Shown here in pieces: positions 35,301 to 47,022 of a stretch of 64,000 nucleotides of DNA. The stretch lies in assembly GCA_021234155.1 (NCBI GenBank), contig JAJEKV010000053.1:8075424-8139423 (forward strand), given 5' to 3'. Under the pieces are notes generated by a model. That model made no database searches, had not been told where the DNA came from, and saw only the letters and a list, made by a program, of their open reading frames with translations. The position numbers and the translations under genes are program-made. This stretch comes from Isoetes taiwanensis. Taxonomy: Eukaryota > Streptophyta > Lycopodiopsida > Isoetales > Isoetaceae. Numbering within the stretch: the stretch's first letter is position 1; each line of letters begins with the position of its first letter.

Positions 35301-37740
35301 GAAGGCACAGACTACTGAAAATGGTAATATCTGGTCTAGAGGGATAACTGAAAGAAACATTGCAGAATTCGATCCCTCCTTGCACAACAGGTAACACCTC
35401 GCCTGTCCATTTATCAACATTTATCTGAGGCTTATGGTCAATTAATTTCATAACTTGATAAGCGCATGCTCTTGCTTTCGAGAATGCTGCAATATTTGGT
35501 GCTGCCTGGCCCAGAGAACTTAAAAAACAAGGCAATTTTATAAAATTAAGGTCACTAAAGTGAACTAAATTATCAATGGTAAACTAACTATTTGATAGTC
35601 GATGTGTGTTGAAAAGTTACACGGAATAGCCCAAAATTTATTAGTTAGTATGTTATGTGTACATAGATCTTCTGATCAATTGACGGTGTGCCCAGTTTCT
35701 TGATATGACAGCTATGATTCTTGGTCGTCAGTCATGAAAGTATCGACTTAAAAACCTTTCCATAAGTCTGGAGAAGCTAATATACCCCTGCAACCTCTTA
35801 CAATAGTGGCAGAAGCAGTCTATATAGCAGGTGAGATCCGTCACTTCTTCTTGGATGCATGCTTCATACAAAGAACTCTACATAGATGAATCGGGTGAAT
35901 TTTGCATGTTATCTTCTACGTAATAAATTGCTCATTATAGGGGAGCTTTCAACATATCACCATTAACTCTCATGCACTTTTGACATCATTGACTTGGGGT
36001 TATACATTTTTGTTTGGTTTTGGAAGTATTGAAGCAACTACAGGGACTCTTTCTTAGTTAAAATACAATATGCCCAAACGTTGTTGGAGATATCTCACAT
36101 GTAACTGTAAGCCAGCTGCATGTCCCATGACCAACTCAATGTGGCTGCAAATCTTAGTGTGCTTCCGGGTATTGCAACTTGATTAGTGGTTCGTGTCTAA
36201 TACTATTATTCGGCCGCCAGATCTCTCCTTTTCAATAGTTGCTTAGTAGGTACATTCATACTGCGAAGGTATGTCATTGGCATCAGTTTTCTTGCATCTT
36301 CCTCCCTCGCTCCCTCCCTCAACAAATTTAGTTTGTACTTAATCTACTTCATAATCTAAAAATGTTCATGCTGTATGATGACTCAGATACACTTACAAGC
36401 CACCAACGATAATTGAAAATATTGCTGAAACAACATTTCCTCCTTTAGCTTCGCCTCTTCTGATCAGGATACCCCCATACGAAAACAGTAGTGCCCAGCT
36501 GCAGTAGAGGGCTGTGTATGTAGATCCCACGCCCAATCCCTTGGCCAGTCCAGCTTTATAACCCAGTGGCAGTATAGATTTCAATGCGTGAGAATATTCG
36601 TTAACTGTTTTGTTTTCTCCAACAAATGAGCACACAATGCGTACCTGCGAAATAGCCTGCCTATCAAAGTGTTAGTTGAGCATAAAGGGCTAGCATCTAA
36701 CATTATAAGACTGTATGCTTGTTGTATTTCACAGTATAATACTGGAGTCACTAAAGCAAACTTTAACTTTTTTTAACTACATTGTTGAGGAACCTGTTCA
36801 GCAATGTTTCCTGCAGCAGCATAACCTGCTTGGCTCTTTGAAGTAGCACCTGTCAGTGCATAAGCATACAGGCCGCCACAAACAGCTATAACAGGAATAA
36901 CACAAATTGTCACTAAACTTAGCCGCCATACTGATATGAATCCCACTACGAATCCTCCGACAAATGTTGATACAAAATGCATGAAGAGGCCCATCTGTCA
37001 ATCACAGTATTGGCATGAATGCTTGAGTAAGACCGCAAGGTTTGTAGGGAAGAGAATGACCTTTTGACTGATAGCTTCTTGTATAATCAGCATGTCAGTA
37101 GATATTCTTGCCAATACATCTCCAGTCCTTGTCTCTGTGTCAAAGAAGCCAACATCTTGATTGAGCATGGCCTCCAGATATTTAATTCTCAGTCTTGTTG
37201 TTTGGCGCTCGCCAGTTTGCATCCAAGCAGCTATCTCTGTACATGCATCTCATAAACGAAGGGTCAAATAATGGATAGCCAACTGATTGTCAGAAGAAAT
37301 TGATACTGCACCTGCCCATCCAGATACCATACTGATGAGGCCAACATACAGGAAATATAGAGCATACTACAGAAAACAAATGGATTGCCTTAAATTCTGC
37401 AGTCTTCTCCAAATCACTAATATAACCATAGATAGGGCTATGCTGATACCTTAGACACTCCCTCATACATTTTCTGAGGGTTGTCAGCCGAAGTACCTAA
37501 ACTGTTTAGCAGAGCGCCAAAGAATAAAAAAAATGAAGGTAAGGTCAATCCATGGATGATAGCTCCAATACTTCCAACTGCCATAAGAAGATAATCAAAG
37601 CAATCTGCATATTTGAAAAGGCTGAAGAATGGGACAACGGGCTCCTCAACTTTTCCAGATTGAGGTTCTTCAATTTCATCTTCTCTGCTGACATCTTGCA
37701 TTTGGGCTGCTTCAATTCCAGGGTCTCCTGTTGTTTCCAT
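32319..37740 (-). CDS. ABCB-type (MDR/P-glycoprotein) full ABC transporter
   Basis: Eleven exons, each with GT/AG ends and consistent phase: 37740-37450, 37366-37312, 37236-37061, 36994-36794, 36656-36397, 35518-35202, 35121-34898, 34835-34474, 34394-33928, 33863-33622, 33533-32319. They total 3810 nt, or 1269 residues plus stop, a normal length for plant ABCB. The layout is TMD1-NBD1-linker-TMD2-NBD2. NBD1 has Walker [11 protein letters not shown]-loop [11 protein letters not shown], signature [14 protein letters not shown], Walker [13 protein letters not shown] and H-loop [11 protein letters not shown]2 has [46 protein letters not shown] and IAHRLST. Both ATP sites look competent. It is a plasma-membrane ATP-driven exporter. 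By overall wording it resembles the ABCB2/ABCB10 subgroup, but the substrate (auxin, xenobiotics or other) cannot be read from sequence. No frameshift or stop is present. The start ATG is the first in its open frame. Confidence 0.95.
35203..36396 (-). other. Intron 5 of the ABCB gene with exon 6 (gene-internal note)
   Basis: Intron 5 (36396-35519, 878 bp) is the longest in the gene. I see no transposon or RNA gene in it. Its acceptor is preceded by a T run (ttgttttttaag). Confidence 0.6.
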
Positions 37741-38561
37741 GAGAATGGCTATGGCGTGGATCCTGGTTGCTTGGCTTTGTGCAGCAGAAGAGAAGATTTA
37801 AGATAAGATAAGATTTGATTTTTTATCGTCCACGAGAACCAAAGGTAGAATGCTCTCCAGCCATGCAGAGAAGGACACTTCGTTTTAAAGCCATGCAAAA
37901 GAACGGCAACGTTAAAAAAGTGACATTCAAACGAAAATGTAGAAAATAGTGTGGCATTCTGTACGTTAAAAAAGTGACATTCAAACGAAAATGTAGAAAA
38001 TAGTGTGGCCATTCAACAGAATGGCTATCATTTTTTAAAATTTCTAATTTTATTCACATTATATTATATATATAATATTTTTTCTAATTATTTATATATC
38101 GAATATTTTTTTATCATTGTCATAATCATGTATGTATAATGTCTATACAATACAATGTATTATCTACCTAACTATGTACTAAATAAATTTTTGGTTGGTT
38201 GGCTTGGAATTTAATGGTGGTGCACGATTTGAGAAAAAGTTGGCCCTTTCTTGATCGGCGATGATGGACCTGCCCTTTTTCTTGATCCTTCCTCTCGGCT
38301 CCCGCCTGCCCATATCGATACAGTCATTACAGTGGTCTTGATTAGCCATGTGGCAGCCGATCTGCTGAAGCAAAAACAGTAGAAGAACAAAAGTACGATT
38401 TGGATTGGAAGTCTCTGAGATTTGAAAGTACGATCTGGAGTCATTGAGTATTATATTCGATAAAGCAAATTCATGGTTTGGTTATTGAGTTTCTGGTTAA
38501 TTTGTTAATTTATTGTATTGAATGGCAGCCAAAATATTTACCATGCAGTAGAATGTCAACG
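37741..38561. other. Upstream region of the ABCB gene
   Basis: This presumably includes the promoter of the minus-strand ABCB gene. It contains a 54 bp tandem duplication (37911-38014) and a strongly AT-rich block (38030-38190, with tatatatataat words). No core promoter element can be fixed with confidence. Confidence 0.45.
37911..38014. repeat. 54 bp tandem duplication upstream of the ABCB gene
   Basis: 'gttaaaaaagtgacattcaa' then 'acgaaaatgtagaaaatagt' occurs at 37911 and 37965, nearly identical. A diverged third version (caacgttaaaaactgccatt) is at 38558. It may affect the ABCB promoter. Confidence 0.9.
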
Positions 38562-39701
38562 TTAAAAACTGCCATTCAAACCGAAAGGCAAGTTTTTGAA
38601 GTGCCCTTCAAAAGAATGGAAGGGCTGCAATGCAAATTTAACCCTTGACGAGAACCCAATTGGGTTATGGGACCAGAACAAAGAAGGAGGGCATGAGCCC
38701 CCAACAAAACAAAGGCCTAAGCCTAAATAAAACACAGCATGGAGACTAAGCCCCGTGATAAAATACCAAAGAAATAGCAAAAAAGAACTAATATCTGCTG
38801 AAAGCACTATGAATATCCGAGCCAGGGGTTCTCAGGCCACTGGTCGCGAATGATAGCCGCACCTTCCCTATATACTGCCCACTTTTTCTGCAGTCGAGCC
38901 TCTCGGACTTTACACAACTCGCCCCGTCGCCTAGTCAACTGTACCGGAGAGAGATCCTCTTGAACAGAGAAGCTAGTATTCTTTCAAATGACTGCCGTGC
39001 TGGAGCACATATAGTCTGTCCCGAGAGATACTGAAGCGCACAACCATATGACGAGGTCGATCCGGTCTCTGGGCCCCAACCCGTCGGGTTATGGTGATAC
39101 TAGGCTGCTGAATGTGCATGATATCTGTAAAAAAACTTACGGCTTGTGCAGTGTCTGAGCAAGAGTCTGTTTTAGGTAGCCCCACTATGCGCAGATTCAG
39201 GCTTCTATCTTGCTCGGGATCATTTATGGAAGATGGATCCTGACCCCCTCGCCTGTGAGAATCCATGTCCGCTGAACTTCGTGGCATCAGAGGTATCTGG
39301 ACATCAGTCATAATGGTATCCTTGCATGAGTCTGGGGCCGTCTGAGTCATAGCATCCGTGCTCACGTCTGGCTCTAGACCAGTCTGTAGACTGGCATCTG
39401 TGCATTGCAGTCTATCCGGGTCTAGGTCAGTCTGCATACTGGCATCTGTGCACTGCATTTTGGGAGAGGGTGGCAGCTCTGTAGGGTAATTCGGCAGAGT
39501 CTTGGAAGAGAGCATAATCAGTATTTGAAAGAATTGCTTACCTTCCATCGTGACAGTAGGGGCAAACATCGTCTGTTCCAAGGCTGGCGATAATGTATCA
39601 TGTTCTGATGGTGAGAGCCGTGGGCTCAATTGGTCTCTAAGCTGCTTTAGAAGATCCCCACTGGATGTGGTATGGTTTTTACCTCGAGCCCGTCTGGTCA
39701 T
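38562..39701 (-). mobile_element. LINE ORF1 and following sequence (block A)
   Basis: The minus frame from 39701 to 38973 is 242 codons. It starts MTRRARGKNHTTSSGDLLKQ, has a three-fold repeat ending in MQT/LQT/TQT (CTDASMQT, CTDASLQT, STDAMTQT), and ends in an L1-ORF1-like RNA-binding module (LNLRIVGLPKTDSCSDTAQA, ITRRVGAQRPDRPRHMVVRF). L1 ORF1 proteins bind element RNA in the cytoplasm. The frame is intact to a stop after LKEY. The expected ORF2 is not present downstream; 38562-38972 is non-coding by eye, so the element is truncated at its 3' side. A partial copy is at 49.6-50.1 kb. Confidence 0.8.
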
Positions 39702-39733
39702 AACATGGAACTTTGCAAGCGAACTTGTGACCT

Positions 39734-39910
39734 GCTAATCTGGCGTTCCCTACTTGGATATAAAGGGGTCCTAATTCAAGTATGATTGTAGCTGGATGCA
39801 AACAAAGGCAGTTATTGAGCAAATATCACAAGCTAATCTGGCGTTCCCTACTTGGATATAAAGGGGTTCTAATTCAAGTATGATTGTAGCTGGATGCAAA
39901 CAGAGGCAGT
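39734..39910. repeat. 98 bp tandem repeat in the LINE 5' region
   Basis: 'gctaatctggcgttccctac' starts at 39734 and 39832, followed by ttggatataaaggggt and a shared tail ending gcaaaca(a/g)aggcag. It lies just 5' of the minus-strand ORF1, where L1-like elements can carry repeated promoter monomers. The same pair is in block A' near 50153-50325. Confidence 0.85.
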
Positions 39911-39929
39911 ACTAAGAGCAAGTTCTTAG

Positions 39930-41639
39930 TACTCTATAGAGTTTCGCCATTAAAATTCGTTCGTTTGTTTCTCCAAAGGCCCTTTCCAAAGGAAGTTACG
40001 TACGAGCCAAAATAGAGGTTGACTTAATGATATTCGATAGCAATTTGAGCACATCTTGTAAGGCGTTTGGGAGACCAAAGATGCTACAGCCTACAAATAT
40101 ATTTAAGCCAAAGTTTCTTAAATAAATGCACAGCAAGCCCAGGCCAGGCCCACTTCGTTAAACGAAACTAAATTAATTAGATTAGTTAAACTATCCCGCC
40201 CTAAGGCCTAATTTACTGCTTTAACCTTTGTATTTTTTTTTCCTCTCTATAAAAACCATGTCTTCCTCTCTCATACTTTTTCTTAGCGCCGTTATGCGCA
40301 TATATTCTTGGGAGGTTTAAGTATTGTAATCTTTTTGTTTTGGTGTATTATGGGATATATTGTTTTTTTTGTTTGAAAAAAAAATAAGAATTCAGAAAAC
40401 ATTGGCAAATTCATGAATAACATATAAACCATCAAATATAGCATAAACCCATAACATAACACACTAAGACAAAAAGTTCCATTTTTTTTTTCTGATACAA
40501 ATCGTAGCCACGATAGCATCATCTCCTCAATATTTTCATAAAAGCTTACTGCACTACAATGATGCATGAAACGGACATGGGACATGACTAGAGAGTATGA
40601 TTTGTTGTTGTGTAACCATGTTCAATCAATAGTGGGGTGTGAAACCCTACCAAATTTGCCTAGAAATTTGTTCTTTCGACCCAGAAAACTTAACCAAACA
40701 TGCTCATCTTATACATCAATAGAAAGATCTTAGAGAGAGCTTTCCAACGCAATAAAAAACACTCAAGATGAAGTTCGGATTCAAAAATTATGATAAAAAC
40801 CATATTACATCAAATTTGCATGGCATGCACTTTGCAAAAAGGTATCCAAATTGAAAAGTACAAAAGGCAGGTATCTATCTTAATGGATCTAGGTCAAAAC
40901 CATATGCCAATAAAAATCTCTCTACATAAGCTTTCTAATGAGCCCAAGATCATCTGAATCTGATCTCTGTAGCTCAAGTTATAAGCACATGAACAATTGA
41001 CATTCTCTCTCTAGTGCTTCTCTTCTTTACCTATTTTTAGTGACTTAGATATTATACACAATAGTTTGGTAAAAAAAAAAAAAAGGGCCTCTCATAAAAT
41101 CTTTATTTTTGATTAAAACCTTTTTTTTTTTTTAAATTAAAAATTTGTAAAAAGCATTTGCAAACGTAGTCGTTTGATGTTTTCTAACCCTTCTTTTTTT
41201 GCTTTTCAGATGGCGATTAGTTCAATCACAAATGGAGATGATTGGGGCTGCTTCGATGTCTTCATTAGTAGTCTCATCGAGGGAATTCTGGGTCAAATAA
41301 AGCAAAAGTCTGCACATTGAAGGGCATCATAAAGTAAACATGTATACATACCATCTAAGTAAAAGATACAAAGCAAAAGTAAACATGTATACATACCATC
41401 TAATATAGCAAAAGAATCAGATATCATCGAACTATTCCTAAACTGCAGGCTAATTGTGCATCAATCTATTGTCTTTCTTTCTTCACTGCCATTTTCTAAT
41501 TTAATTTATATTTTTTTTGCTCTTAGGACCTTGTATTTCCGATGTGCAGGACTTGGAGCCATTGAGCTCCATAACAAGCGTGTTCCATTCTTTTTACTAC
41601 GACCTTGGTCTTTATTGTTTGAAGGTCAGACAGAGTGCA
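39930..41639. other. Mostly non-coding part of block A
   Basis: AT-rich. A small frame after an acceptor-like ttttgcttttcag at 41198-41210 reads MAISSITNGDDWGCF and on to a stop 36 codons later, and is conserved in the A' copy. I recognise nothing in it. Two copies of 'aaagtaaacatgtatacata' lie at about 41332 and 41376. Confidence 0.45.
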
Positions 41640-43158
41640 ACTCAGAAAGAATGGGGTATTGTTTTGGAACTGTGAAAACTATACTCGGAAGAAAAAGATT
41701 GTCGAATTAGTGAGGAGTGTAATGAGGTAGTGATCAGCAACATTGGAGTCAAGCAGGGCTGCCCCATGTCCCCGAACCTCTTTGGGATATTCATTGATGA
41801 ATTGGAGGAGTGAATACATAATATGGGAGGAGATGGGACTCCCTTGGCTGGATATCTTATTCTCTCACTTTTATATGCAGATGATGTTGTGCTGATTGCT
41901 AGGAGCAAGGAGGGGATGCAAAAATACTTGGATGTTTTAGCCGCTTTCTGTGATGCCAAGGGATTGAGGGTGAATTTTGCCAAAACTAAGGTGGTGATCT
42001 TTGGGACCACTCTGGATAAGAACTATGCTTTTTCCTACGAAGGTAATCCCGTCGAGATTTCTACATCCTACAAATACTTGGGGATTGTAGTAGATAAAAA
42101 TTTCAGGTGGAATCAAACAGTAGAGCAGAGGGTAAATGGTGGGCTTAAAGCTTTCTTTGCGATGCAAAGGAAATGTGTCAAGGCTGGTGTGTGGAGTTTC
42201 AGGCTAAAAAGAATGCTATTTAAGACGCTGGTGCAGGCGGTTGTGCTATATGGTTGTGAAGTATGGGGGCCAGGGCTTTCATTGGAATTGTGGCAAAAGA
42301 TCGAAAAGGTACAAAAGAAATTCCTTCATGCGGAACTAGGAGTTAAAATGCAAACCCCGTATGAGATGATGTTGGCTGAATGTGGTATGTTGCCCTTAGA
42401 ATGTGAGGCTATATGCCAATTTTTAACTTATATGTGCAAGGTAGGTAGTTTGGAAGAAGACAGTTATCCCCGCCTGGCTCTAAAGGAGTCATTTGACAAG
42501 GGGTGGTATGCGAATGGAATGATTTGGTTAAGGAGATGGGGGCTAAGCATTGAAAACACGGAGCACAATAAGGGCAGGATCCGAGAGTGGGTGATGGAAA
42601 CAGTTATGCTACGAGTCTGATCTAGACCAGGCACGAAGATGTCACACTATAGGGTACAGATGAACCCTTCTTTGCAGGAAATGGAGTATTTGGATACTAA
42701 CATCTCGACCAAGAAGAGGCATGTCATATGCAGAATGAGGTTGAGTGCGCATCACCTGGATGTGGAAGTAGGCAGATGGATGAAAATAGCACATGAGCAC
42801 AGGATATGCCGAGCTTGTGGATCAAATGAAGTTGAGGATGAGATGCATGTAATTTTGAGGTGTCCAGCATACCAAACCCTAGGAGACAGGTTTGACATTA
42901 GAGTCTCTAATTTGGTAACCTTTTTTCAGCTCCCAGCAACCCGTATTGCAAGTTTTCTAATAGATGTACTACAACTGCGAGAGTCAATTGTAAATATATC
43001 TAGAGGTATAATTGATGAGAACGAGGAGAGTGAGCTTGATGATGAGCCTCTCTTTTCTGAGGGCTCATTACATGAAAATGTTTTTAACTTTGAACATGTT
43101 TTTCTAGACGTCTCATAGACCTGATGGTCTCAAAAGACGGAATAATACACTACACTTC

Positions 43159-43255
<97 letters not shown>

Positions 43256-43535
43256 GAGAATCTGAGGCAAAAGTATGGTATACCATGCACAATTATACTA
43301 CGGGATTTCTTCTTTCTACCTGCGTTAAGCATAAGCAACTATTTAACAGATGCCATGAGAATAAGGGAATTAACTATAAAGAATTATAGGCATTTATTGG
43401 ATATGTATGAGATAGAGGAGATTGGGCTCGATGTTGCTCTTTTAGAGAGCGCATACGAGGATAATAGGCATTGATAGTATTATATTCAAGTGTGTGTCTT
43501 CTAGACATGATGGTCTCATAGACATTAATTAAACA

Positions 43536-43541
<6 letters not shown>
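41640..43541 (+). mobile_element. LINE reverse transcriptase, zinc-binding end and 3' UTR (block A)
   Basis: The RT active region reads SNIGVKQGCPMSPNLFGIFI (to a TGA after DELEE near 41810), then LSLLYADDVVLIARSKEGMQ, GLRVNFAKTKVVIFG and YKYLGIVVDKNFRWNQ. This is followed by the connection region (VVLYGCEVWGPGLS) and a zinc-binding motif (CRACGSNEVEDEMHVILRCP, 42810-42870). The YADD catalytic box is intact. The upstream RT fingers and endonuclease are missing. The 3' UTR has a 'tagacctgatggtctc' stem, an internal (CT)n (43162-43253), a second 'tagacatgatggtctca' stem and 'aaacatttcatt' before a terminal (CT)n. It is a 5'-truncated, inactive copy. Confidence 0.88.
43162..43253. repeat. (CT)n microsatellite, ~92 bp
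   Basis: A pure CT array inside the LINE 3' UTR, preceded by 'tacacttcacttctct'. Confidence 0.98.

Positions 43542-43620
<79 letters not shown>
43542..43620. repeat. (CT)n microsatellite, ~79 bp
   Basis: A pure CT array at the junction between the LINE 3' end and block C. Confidence 0.98.
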
Positions 43621-43623
<3 letters not shown>

Positions 43624-44062
43624 TCGAATACGTTCTTACAAAGACTACGGTCAGATAATGTTTAAAAAAACAATTAAAAGCCTCGTTCAGAGTAAGGACA
43701 TGTCACCCAATATCTACCCTGGTGTTTTATGCCAGGCCACATCAGGTACTCCTACTTCCATTATGCCTTTGGTATAATCAAAGTTTCATAATATAACTTA
43801 AATTTAGATCTTATTATAATATGTATAACATGCACTTCAACCTTTACTTGAAATAGTAATCATCCTTTCATTTATTAATCAAGAAAATATAACCGTTTTA
43901 CAATATTAATTTAACAATGGAAGTATCTCACCAAGTTCTTGCCATAAATCATATTCTTTCTTGTCTTCAATCATCTTATAACTCTTAACTTTAACAGCTT
44001 TACTTCCAAATATTCCATCTCCTTCAAGTTAACGACCACCCTAGAAACAAAATAGAGACAAT

Positions 44063-44175
44063 TGGAGGAGAGAACCCGTACCTGCAGCCAATCAATACAC
44101 AATTAGCGTGAAAACGGTAAATGTGCAAGGGCCAAAAGGTACATTGGGTCTCTCAGTTTATCACTGATCACCAAT
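44063..44175. repeat. Dispersed ~115 bp repeat, copy 2
   Basis: It matches 13303-13420: 'cccgtacctgcagccaatca', 'caagggccaaaaggtacatt', 'gggtctctcag', 'gatcaccaa'. Similarity starts and stops abruptly at these limits. Confidence 0.8.
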
Positions 44176-46092
44176 TGTATCCTTTTGCCCTGAGTAGACG
44201 TTAACAAGAAAGAAGCCTGGAATAATGACATTCTTAACATTTTAAACTTCTCAAACTGATCTCAAGGTTGTACCATTAGACGAGAACCAATTTCTTGATC
44301 CCATATCTAGCTGGTTACCTTGATACACAGTTCTATAACATAAAGTCCAAGATAGCATAATCAGTTTACATGATAACCCTTTAATTTGCATATTTATTCA
44401 AGCTGTAACTACAGCCATTATTTGAGCATTCCAAGTTCAAGATAATTTCATTCTATCCTCATAGAATCTCATTAGATATGCAATTGCTATCTAAGAAGCC
44501 ACGTAGGCCTAAATAATGCTAGGAAGCATAATATTTGGAAAGCACAGACATGTATTTCGGCTGCACATATTAAATTATTTGCTAACTAGGAATCTATAGC
44601 AGCATTTCCATATACAAACAAGCATTTTTATTAGCAAATGCCACTTTCTAACCTGATATTCGTCCACCATGTATATGCAGATCACTGGTGATATTCTCCA
44701 TTAGTGGTCACTTATTGGGCATAAAATCCTAGGTCGATTTCTTCAGTAATATATCCACTAGCCACTTCATAATAGACAGGAGGCATCCATGTATCTGAAA
44801 TGTAGCCTGCATGGTGGCAGCTTGAACACTAGTCCACAGGTCTAGCATACCCTATAAGCCTATTATCGATCCCTAATGTTAAATCTTTGTCTTATTGCAT
44901 GAATAATCCATCAAGGAATAAATAAATTCGCTATTTTGTACCACAACTTGTCAAAAAGCAAACCAGAGCATATTCATATCACCATTTTCAGCTGTCAGAG
45001 ATGTAAACCGCATACCTCCAGAGCAGAACAAATCGGCATGTTGTAAACATCCCGGTTTTCTGAGTTAGGCCTATGTTAGACCATTTCCATATTGGCATAC
45101 AGCCAGCATTTCCAACAGGCAGCCATTTAGGTGCCTCTATGGATCCTCCTGTACAGCTGAGATAAAGCATGGACTAGTAATTGCATTGCATGGCATCAAT
45201 CCAAGTATCAGATCACTGCACCATAATTTCGGCACCACCAGGTCATGTTGGCGCCCATTTTGGCGCCATAACTTTGCTGAACAGAGCATTCGATGCATGC
45301 CCCAAATGGGCAACAATATTTCAGAAAATAAGCTTCCGCTAATGCTATATTTTTTTCAAAGATAAGTCCAATACATGCAACTAGGCAATTTGTCATTACA
45401 CTTAGCCATAAATGATTCAAAGGCTCATTATGCAAAACGTCCCATTCCCATGCCTTAAAATATTCAAAGGTCGTCAATAATCATTAATGTATTTGTCCCT
45501 TTCAACAAGTCCCAAAAATTCCAAACATGGTAATAAAAGCATGTGGATTTCTAATATGTATACACATGGTATGCCATTTGTGTACTATAGAACCTATAAG
45601 GGAATTTAGCTTGCCATATCTTTGCATATCAAAGCCATTTTTTCTAGGCCAATATAGGCTCCACATTTGGCCAATATAGGCTCCACATTGTTAAATGGAA
45701 ACTTCATCACTCTTCCCATAAGCCATAAACAAACCACTATTTCCATCATTATTTCCAAACATTTGGCATAGAATTTTCAGAAAAATATGTTCCTATGGGA
45801 ACTATTCATCTTGAATTATTTGGGCATGCCCAAAATCTATCCAATGCAATTTCAACAGGATAATAGATAACATGGCTACATACACCTTCAACCTATATGC
45901 AATATGCCATATCCAAAGGCCCTTTTTTTTCCCAACATTTTCTAGGCTAATATGCCATTTCCAAGGGGTATTCCATTACTTATCAACATAGTCACATAGC
46001 ATCCGCATATATTGTGTTGCCATAATGCCACTGAGTGCCAGATGTCTATTACAAAATAATAACCTTCATCTGTTTGAAGATTCAAAGAGAAT

Positions 46093-46126
46093 ATTCTTCT
46101 TCTTCTTCTTCTTCTTCTTCTTCTTC
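46093..46126. repeat. (TTC)n microsatellite
   Basis: About 11 TTC units end block C copy 1. In copy 2 the tract is only about four units, where it joins block A'. Confidence 0.95.
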
Positions 46127-47022
46127 TCCCACATCCCTCCCTCAGGATGTAGGACTCCTCTGTTTATAAGGGAAGTAGGCCCCCCCCATAAAAAGAGGGG
46201 TCCTACTTCCTTACACCAGAAGAAAAATAGAAAAGTCATTCTATTTCATCGCATGAAGCTCTTGATATGTCAAGGCTACAAGAAATATTGAAACTTTCAC
46301 ATTAAGAACATAAGAGAATTAGGTACACTGGACCAAATCTCTATGCCTTGGCACAATGGACCAAGGTCATTTTATAGATCTGAGATGTATATACAGCACA
46401 TTGGACTATACATACTATGGCCAACCTGATCTAGGCTATGGGCCATTTATCATAACATAAGGCAAGAAATATTGAAACTTTCACATTAAGAACATAAGAG
46501 AATTAGGTACACTGGACCAAATCTCTATGCCTTGGCACAATGGACCAAGTTCATTTTATAGATCTGAGATGTATATACAGCACATTGGGCTATGCATATC
46601 ATGGCCAGCCTGCTCTAGGCTATGGGCCATTTATCATAACATAAGGCAATACCTAGTTGTATAAAAGCAATAATATTCACACTAACCTGGTTTTGTAGAG
46701 GAGGTGCATTTATCACATACCTCCAGCAATTGTACAGTGTACTTGAATAAATCATAATGTACAAAATCCGTTTTTTAGCCCCAAATTAGGTATCTCTTTG
46801 CTGGCAGTAAGGTACAACAAAGATTATACAAGCCTACGAGGAACATCTCCCCATGGCTCTATATTCCACCACAGCTAGTTGTTATAGCTAAATACCATTC
46901 AGCTGCAATAGATCATAAGAGCAGTTAGTTATGTTAAATCCAAATAAGGAATCAACATTATTTAATGGTTTCAGAAATGATGTGCTTGCTGAATACCTCC
47001 AGCAAATAGATGTCACAGTTTC
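46127..47022. other. Unique spacer D between C and C'
   Basis: About 0.9 kb. It has a hairpin at about 46167-46214 (ggaagtaggcccc against ggggtcctacttcc), a 183 bp tandem duplication (46282-46648) and AT-rich sequence. No coding frame was recognised. Confidence 0.6.
46282..46648. repeat. 183 bp tandem duplication
   Basis: Units start at 46282 and 46465 with 'gaaatattgaaactttcaca' and end in cataaggcaa. They differ at only a handful of sites. Confidence 0.95.

Larger units (their letters stand above)
39151..43620. repeat. Duplicated block A
   Basis: This ~4.47 kb block recurs in the same orientation at 49573-54074 with roughly 1-3% differences. It runs from 'tctgagcaagagtctg' through the LINE ORF1, its 5' region, an AT-rich stretch and the plus-strand LINE reverse transcriptase to the terminal (CT)n. 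Confidence 0.95.
43621..46126. repeat. Duplicated block C, copy 1
   Basis: About 2.5 kb, repeated in direct orientation at 47023-49572. Compared with copy 2 it lacks about 50 bp near 44730 and about 20 bp near 44487, and has about 14 extra bp near 45325. It ends in (TTC)n at 46093-46126. It is AT-rich and no recognised gene is inside. The minus frame 45208-45477 is shared by both copies but has no motif. It includes copy 2 of the dispersed ~115 bp repeat at 44063-44175. Confidence 0.92.

Noticed and set aside
43124-43474. Long Ser-Leu-rich open frames here and at 53179, 60761, 61879 and 61989, and Arg-Glu frames on the other strand
   Set aside because: They are translations of (CT)n microsatellites, open in all frames because the repeat has no stop.
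45208-45477. 89-codon minus frame shared by C and C'
   Set aside because: It is shared only because the block is duplicated. The 14 bp in-frame-breaking indel between copies and the lack of motifs argue against coding.
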